Assembly: GCA_964195155.1 (NCBI GenBank)
Contig: CAXMOP010000041.1
Span: 1 to 27,636 of the forward strand
Length of the DNA stretch: 27,636 nt
Source: JACZST01 sp964195155
Lineage (GTDB): Bacteria; Actinomycetota; Acidimicrobiia; Spongiisociales; UBA5794
Reading direction: 5' to 3'
Within the stretch, counting starts at the first letter, position 1. The number at the start of each line of letters is the position of its first letter. Under the pieces are notes generated by a model. The model did no database searches, had not been told where the DNA came from, and saw nothing but the letters and a program-made list of their open reading frames with translations. The position numbers and the translations under genes are program-made. Positions 23,037 through 27,636 of the stretch are shown here, one piece after another.

Positions 23037-23611
23037 ATGCCAAACATCAGCTACCCCGACCTCGACGACATCGATCCGGCCGATCGGGAATCGTCGAGTA
23101 CGGGCACACGCATTCGACGCCGCGCCCGGAGAGCCAGGCCATCAGGGCCCATGTCCCGGCGGTGCTGCATGCCTTCACCCAGGCGTGGCGAACCACATTC
23201 CTCGACGGGGTCGTCGACCATCAGCTGAAGGAGCTGTGCCGGGTCTACGTCTCACAGTCGATCGAGTGCGACTACTGAGGGGCGCAGCGGTCCGTCCAGG
23301 CTGGACGGCAAGGCCTCGAGGAAGCCGACTACACCGATCTGCTCAAGTTTGAGACCTCGGGTCGCTATTCGGAGCGGGAGAAGGTCGCACTCCGTTACAC
23401 GAGCGCCGTTCTTTGGAACTCCGACGTCGCGGACGACGGCCTCTGGGCCGACCTGCACCAGCACTTCACCGAGCCCGAACTGGTCGAGCTCGGGTTCTTC
23501 ATCGCCCTGACCAGCGGTCAGCAGCGCTGGATCAAAACGCTCGGCATCGGCCACAACGAAGTCCTCGGTGACAGCGACGTCGGTCTAGCGCAGGCTACCG
23601 AGCGAAGCTAG
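23037..23611 (+). CDS. Carboxymuconolactone decarboxylase family protein with in-frame TGA (candidate CxxU selenoprotein) and an early frameshift
   Basis: AGGAGG (23027-23032) precedes ATG 23037 and MPNISYPDLDDIDPADRE. After one missing base near 23088-23090 the frame continues as IVEYGHTHSTPRPESQAI, later LDGVVDHQLKELCRVYVSQS, IECDY, then TGA (23276-23278). The same frame goes on as GAQRSVQAGRQGLEEADYTD, SEREKVALRYTSAVLW, LHQHFTEPELVELGFFIAL and SGQQRWIKTLGIGH to TAG 23609-23611. Restored, it is 191 residues, a normal length for the CMD/AhpD-like family, whose active site is CxxC. TGA replaces the second Cys (position 81), giving C78-D-Y-U81. The conserved sequence behind the TGA and a hairpin at 23292-23308 favour selenocysteine. 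The one-base deletion, if real, makes it a pseudogene. The last codon shares CTAG with the convergent cyclase gene. Confidence 0.75.
23292..23308 (+). promoter_or_regulatory. Candidate bacterial SECIS hairpin
   Basis: CCGTCCA (23292-23298), loop GGC, TGGACGG (23302-23308): a perfect 7-bp stem inside the coding sequence. Thirteen bases separate the TGA from the stem and twenty separate it from the loop G. Bacterial SECIS elements are stem-loops just downstream of UGA with a G near the start of the apical loop, roughly 16-37 bases away. The 3-base loop is small and the GC-rich context makes chance hairpins common. Confidence 0.4.
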
Positions 23612-26600
23612 GCGTCCAGCAGCCCTTCGTACAGATCGACGATCCCCTGGAACCCGTATTTGTCAGCACGAGCGCGGAAGTCGGCATCGAGCCGCTCCCG
23701 CTCCGACTCCGGCCCGTACCGGGCAAGGCCGGCTGCAATATACGTGGCGGGCAACGCCAGGACTTGCTCGTCGAATCGAGCCAGCACCACCTCGACCGAC
23801 CGCAGCGCAACCAATGACGGATCGTCCACCAACGCAAGCATCAATTCGGCGACCTCGGTTTGTTGGTGTGCCATCACACCCGCCTCGCGGTAAACGTCCC
23901 CGAGCTCGGCCAGCCACTCCCGAGTCCCGGTGAGCAACGCCGTGAAGAAGGCGTCGCCGGAGGTGTAGACGACCGGGCGCACCGATTTGCGGGCGTTGTC
24001 CATCGACTCCTGATAGGCCTCGCCGAATCGCCCCTCGTATTGATGACGGGAGGCGGAGAACTCGGCGAGAAACTCGAGCGACTGAGTGTCTTCAACACCG
24101 ACGAACGCTTCCTTGGCTTCCTCGTACAAGGCGGCAGCACCGGCACGATCGCCCCGGAGATCGGCGGTTCGGCCCTGCTGGGCCAGGCTCGAACCGAGGT
24201 TCACCCCCGGAGCGCCTTCAAGGATCGGATCGCCAGTCACCGCATCGGCCTCGTCCAGCTCTCCGCGGAAGTTGTGCCAACCGGCAACCAGGTGGTTGAG
24301 GAACAGCGTCATGCCGCGCTGGCCGGTGCGGCGGGCGATCTCGTATGCCTCCTTGGTCGCTTCGAACCCGACAGCGGGATCGTCGACCGATGCGACAAAG
24401 CTCAGGTTGATGCGGCCGCGGATCGAGGTGGACGCATGGCCCTCGGCATCCGAGATTTCCAGCCCACCCTTGATGAGCGCGATGCCCTGGCGGGGGCGTT
24501 GCAGAGCGCCACCCAGGACGGTTCCCCGGGTGATCATGGCGTTGGCGATGTGGTCGGTGAGCTCGAAGGTCTCGAGCGCGGCCAGCGCTTCATCGGCGCC
24601 TGCTGCGATCGGCTCGCTGTCACCTTGGGAGAGCATCTGGGCTCGTGCCAGGTCGGACTTGGCGATGGCCAGGTTCGGATCCGACATCAGATCGGCAGCC
24701 AGCAGGAACGGTTCGAGCAGGTCGGCGGCGCGCTGGGGTTGCTGGGCTTCGTTGAAGACATGTCCCAGCAGTCGAACGGCGCGATTGAGATCGGTCTCGT
24801 CGCCGACAGCGCGATAGTGATCGATCGCTTGCTGGACCGACTCGATCGCACGCGCGTACTCGGCGGCGATGGCGGCCGCAGCGCCGATCCGCTCCCAGAT
24901 CGGTGCTCGTTCGGCATCGGTGTCGGTGGCCTCGAGTGCCTGCTCGGCGAGCGAGATCGCCTGCTCGTAGGAGTGGAGATCGGCGGCCCGGTCGGACGCG
25001 GCGAGCAGCGCATCGCGGGCGCTGGTTCGGAGCTCGGCCGCCTGATCACCCGATGCCGCCTCGTAGGCCTGGCGGTAGTGATCGGCGACGATGACGGCAA
25101 ACTCGCGGCCGAAGCCTTCCCAGTACCGCGCCGCCTCGACGTGCCGGTTGACCCGCACCTCCTTGCTGATCCGGCCGTGGGCCACCTCACGGATCAGGCC
25201 CTGGACGAACCGGTACTGGCCACGTTCTGGCGAGCGTGGGTCCCGGTTGACCTCGAGCAGCTCCGCCTTGACCAGAGGCGAGAGTCGCTCCTCGAGGTCG
25301 GCGTTGTCGTCACCGATGATCTGGGCGAGCGTGTCCAGCGTGAAGCTGTGCCCGGCGATCGTGCAATCCTGAAGGAGCTCGCGGTCTGTGGGATCAAGCC
25401 GATCCAGGCGGGCCCCGATAACCGCCTGCAACGACTCCGGCACCGAGAGCTCGGCGATATCACCCGAATACCGGAAGACCCCGTCGGTTTCGGTCAACTC
25501 GCCGCCCCCGAGCATCATCCGCACGATCTCGACGGCGTAGAGCGGGATCCCGGCCGCCCGCTCGACGATGGCATCGCGCACCTCGGTGGCGATGCCGGGG
25601 GCCATCCCATCGACCAGCTCGACCATGTCGATGTCGGCGAGCGGGCCGAGGTGCATTGAGACGAAGCCGTGCTTGCCCTGGCCCCATCCCGGCCGCCGTT
25701 CCAGCAGATCAGGCCTGGCCAGGGTGACGACGAGGATGGGATGCTGGCGCGACCAATCAGAGAGCTGGTCGACGAAGTCGAGCAGCGCCGGGTCGGCCCA
25801 ATGGAAATCCTCGAAGATCAGGGCGGTCGGGCCCCGCTCGGCGATCCGCTCGAAGAAGGTGCGGAACGCGGCGAATAGCTCCGCCTGGTCACCGATAGCG
25901 GCATCGCCGACCCCGAGGAGGCTCGCCAGACGGGGCTCGAGCCACTCGGCCTCCTCGTCGTCGGGGATCCAGTCGCGGAGCGCGTCCCGGAGCAGCTCGA
26001 GCGTGGTGTCCTCGTCGTAGATCTCGGCGATGTTGGCGCGCTGGCGCACCATCTCGCCGAGCGCCCACAGGGTCACCCCATCGCCGTAGGAGGGTGAGCG
26101 CCCCTCGTGCCAGTACACGTCATCGATGATCCCGTCGATGTAGTTGCCGAACTCATCGATGAGCCGGGTCTTCCCGATTCCACCCTGGCCGACGATCGAC
26201 ACCAGCCGCATCCGGCCCTCTCGCTCCACCGCGGCATACATGTCCTTGAGCAGGCGGAGATCGTCGACCCGACCGACAAATGGGGGCTCGATTCCATCGC
26301 TCGGCTCCTCGCCGACCCCACCGCGGACCCGATCGGCCCGGAAGGCCGCAACCGGGATCTCCTTCCCTTTGACCGTCTGTTGTCCCAGTTCGGTGAACAC
26401 GATGGCCCCGCCGGCAGCGCGGCGTGTGGACTCGCCAACCAGCACGCTGCTGGGATCGGCAATCGATTGGAGCCGGGAGGCGGTGTTGACCATGTCGCCG
26501 ACGACCAGGCCCTGTTCATTGCCGCCGGGCCCGACCGAAGCCTCGCCGGTGAGGATGCCGACACGGACCGCAAGCTCGGGCACATCGTTCTCTGCTCCCA

Positions 26601-27066
26601 GCTTGGCGATGGCGTCTGCCAGCTCGAGCCCGGCCCGGACCGCCCGCTCGGCGTCGTCTTCGTTGGCTGCCGTGGCCCCCCACACCGCCATCACCGCGTC
26701 GCCGATGAACTTGTCGACGACCCCGCCGAAGGTCTCGATCACCTCGCGGGACCGATCGAAGTACTGGGTGAGGAAGTTGCGTACTTCCTCGGGGTCACGG
26801 GCCTCCGAGAAGGGCGTGAACCCGGTGAGATCGGCGAAGAGCACGGTGACCAGCCGGCGCTCGGCGGCGGTCGGTGCGCTTTCGGAGACCGGGGCCGCGG
26901 CGGGCGCAGCCCCGGTCAGCCCGGTGCCGCAACTGCCGCAAAAGGCGTTCGACGGCGGGTTCGCCGTTCCACAGCTGGCACACACCAGCTCCAGGCCAGT
27001 TCCACAGGTGCCGCAGAAGCTATTGGTGTTCGGATTTTCGGTCGCGCAATTCGGGCACGTGATCAC
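23608..27066 (-). CDS. Class III adenylate/guanylate cyclase with double zinc ribbon, ATPase and TPR-like domains
   Basis: 1152 residues from GTG 27066. Two zinc ribbons open it: C4/C7/C18/C21 and C29/C32/C43/C46. A flexible linker (50-70) leads to a class III cyclase domain (about 70-245): LFADLTGFTPFSE (metal D79), KFIGDAVMAVWG (K119, metal D123) and VVGDMVNTASRLQ (transition-state N194/R198), so it looks catalytically complete. An AAA/STAND-like ATPase follows at about 260-570: PPFVGRVDDLRLL, Walker A GQGGIGKT (293-300) and LIFEDFHWADP as Walker B. The C-terminal half is helical with repeats that look like TPRs (YEQAISLAEQALEATD, YARAIESVQQAIDHYRAVGD). It is a signal integrator that probably makes cAMP. 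The product nucleotide and inducer are unknown. Confidence 0.93.
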   Translation of the reverse strand: MITCPNCATENPNTNSFCGTCGTGLELVCASCGTANPPSNAFCGSCGTGLTGAAPAAAPVSESAPTAAERRLVTVLFADLTGFTPFSEARDPEEVRNFLTQYFDRSREVIETFGGVVDKFIGDAVMAVWGATAANEDDAERAVRAGLELADAIAKLGAENDVPELAVRVGILTGEASVGPGGNEQGLVVGDMVNTASRLQSIADPSSVLVGESTRRAAGGAIVFTELGQQTVKGKEIPVAAFRADRVRGGVGEEPSDGIEPPFVGRVDDLRLLKDMYAAVEREGRMRLVSIVGQGGIGKTRLIDEFGNYIDGIIDDVYWHEGRSPSYGDGVTLWALGEMVRQRANIAEIYDEDTTLELLRDALRDWIPDDEEAEWLEPRLASLLGVGDAAIGDQAELFAAFRTFFERIAERGPTALIFEDFHWADPALLDFVDQLSDWSRQHPILVVTLARPDLLERRPGWGQGKHGFVSMHLGPLADIDMVELVDGMAPGIATEVRDAIVERAAGIPLYAVEIVRMMLGGGELTETDGVFRYSGDIAELSVPESLQAVIGARLDRLDPTDRELLQDCTIAGHSFTLDTLAQIIGDDNADLEERLSPLVKAELLEVNRDPRSPERGQYRFVQGLIREVAHGRISKEVRVNRHVEAARYWEGFGREFAVIVADHYRQAYEAASGDQAAELRTSARDALLAASDRAADLHSYEQAISLAEQALEATDTDAERAPIWERIGAAAAIAAEYARAIESVQQAIDHYRAVGDETDLNRAVRLLGHVFNEAQQPQRAADLLEPFLLAADLMSDPNLAIAKSDLARAQMLSQGDSEPIAAGADEALAALETFELTDHIANAMITRGTVLGGALQRPRQGIALIKGGLEISDAEGHASTSIRGRINLSFVASVDDPAVGFEATKEAYEIARRTGQRGMTLFLNHLVAGWHNFRGELDEADAVTGDPILEGAPGVNLGSSLAQQGRTADLRGDRAGAAALYEEAKEAFVGVEDTQSLEFLAEFSASRHQYEGRFGEAYQESMDNARKSVRPVVYTSGDAFFTALLTGTREWLAELGDVYREAGVMAHQQTEVAELMLALVDDPSLVALRSVEVVLARFDEQVLALPATYIAAGLARYGPESERERLDADFRARADKYGFQGIVDLYEGLLDA

Positions 27067-27107
27067 ACGATGAGGCTACATCCCCGGGAGTCACCAGGAC
27101 GGCCGAC

Positions 27108-27509
27108 TCACGTAGCGACGATCGGTACGGCCTCTTCGATCCGGTGGCCGAGACGCTCATGGATCAGGCCGAGCACCCCGGTTGTCGCGATGGCGACCAG
27201 CAGGGTGACGATCTGCCAGGTTGCCAGTATCGGCGAGGTGTCGGGCGGGATCAGGTTGTTGGCGTAGTAGATCGTGTCGGATGCCTTGTTGCGAATGGGG
27301 AAGGTCCCGCTGTACAGGGTCCAGGCACAATCATTGGTGTGATCGCGAGCCCAAGTGTATCCGGCAACTTCTTCGACCGGCTCGGCGCCGGTACACAGTC
27401 CGGTGAGTCCGTCGGAACCCAATCCAACGGCACCGAACGTGACCCCCCAAACGATGAAGATCACCCCGATCAGCGCTGTCTGTGCCTTGGAGACGCCTGC
27501 GGTTGCCAT
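27108..27509 (-). CDS. Two-TM membrane protein of unknown function
   Basis: 133 residues. TMs lie at about 11-32 (TALIGVIFIVWGVTFGAVGL) and 95-115 (LATWQIVTLLVAIATTGVLG). The roughly 60-residue loop between them holds two Cys (C39, C61) that could form a disulfide if the loop is outside. The C-terminus (HERLGHRIEEAVPIVAT) is amphipathic. I recognise no family. It lies 41 bases upstream of the cyclase gene on the same strand, so it may be part of its operon or signalling unit. Confidence 0.7.
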   Translation of the reverse strand: MATAGVSKAQTALIGVIFIVWGVTFGAVGLGSDGLTGLCTGAEPVEEVAGYTWARDHTNDCAWTLYSGTFPIRNKASDTIYYANNLIPPDTSPILATWQIVTLLVAIATTGVLGLIHERLGHRIEEAVPIVAT

Positions 27510-27598
27510 ACAAGAATCTTCGGTTTTACGGCGGTATGGCTGAAGGCACCGGTTTCGCGCTCCGGGCTGCCGGGGGTTGCTCGCTAGCCTCCGAAGGA

Positions 27599-27636
27599 GC
27601 CCTCGTAGCTCAGGGGATAGAGCACCGGTTTCCTAA
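27599..27636 (+). tRNA. tRNA-Arg (anticodon CCT), 5' half, cut by the window end
   Basis: GCCCTCG (acceptor 5' strand, 27599-27605), TA, GCTC, AGGGGATA, GAGC (D-arm), A, CCGGT (anticodon stem 5' strand), TTCCTAA (27630-27636, full anticodon loop). The anticodon is CCT, which reads AGG. The window stops exactly at the end of the anticodon loop. Confidence 0.9.

Noticed and set aside
23276..23278. The TGA as the true C-terminus of a short CMD protein
   Set aside because: It would end the protein in the middle of the CxxC motif while the family's conserved C-terminal half continues in the same frame. It cannot be fully excluded, because a genuine pseudogene would look similar.
23860..25659. 599-residue open frame on the plus strand
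   Set aside because: It lies wholly opposite the cyclase/ATPase/TPR gene, whose domains and motifs are clear. The plus-strand product is composed of mirror codons and has no family pattern.

Overview
The window is GC-rich, densely packed and carries short ATGA or GTGGCTGA gene overlaps, many GTG starts and some probably leaderless genes. With a LigB-type ATP-dependent ligase beside a stand-alone LigD-type polymerase, a SigE-like ECF sigma factor, a GlpR-like membrane protein beside MoeA/Glp, and a WYL regulator, this points to an actinomycete (Actinomycetota). An Acidimicrobiia-like lineage is a guess from gene content. No rRNA, phage, CRISPR array or complete insertion sequence is present.

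Layout. 1-964: the last codons of a gene, a terminator hairpin and a decayed IS481-type transposase remnant. 965-4431 (minus): plsY, moeA/glp, moaC, mogA, a glpR-like gene and tRNA-Ala(CGC), closely packed and possibly one transcript. 4654-6096 (plus): a SAF-domain membrane protein and uppP. 6115-8240: a WYL regulator with a SnoaL-like protein, divergent from an SRPBCC gene plus a frameshifted small gene, with an inverted-repeat operator between them. 8299-12619 (minus): a SnoaL-like protein, LigD-type polymerase and LigB ligase (a split end-joining or repair module), then a hypothetical protein and a HAD phosphatase. 12691-13607: a PadR regulator and its membrane partner behind a clear promoter/operator. 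13715-18514 (minus): a NYN/OST-HTH protein, an epoxide-hydrolase-like enzyme and an MMPL/RND transporter. 18696-19304 (plus): a TlpA-like thioredoxin. 19313-20913: a hairpin repeat, then an ECF sigma factor coupled to a transmembrane Ig-like protein. 21299-23611: a hot-dog thioesterase, a lipoprotein and a carboxymuconolactone decarboxylase (CMD) gene. 23608-27509: a large zinc-ribbon/cyclase/ATPase/TPR signalling protein and a small membrane protein. The window ends inside the anticodon loop of tRNA-Arg(CCT).

The most notable item is the CMD gene at 23037-23611. An in-frame TGA sits exactly where the second Cys of the family's CxxC motif should be, the family sequence continues intact behind it, and a 7-bp hairpin follows at the distance expected for a bacterial SECIS element. 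It is therefore a candidate CxxU selenoprotein, although the gene also has a one-base deletion near its start. A similar one-base deletion breaks the gene at 6115-6533. Both fall in short A/T runs, so sequencing error must be weighed against real decay.
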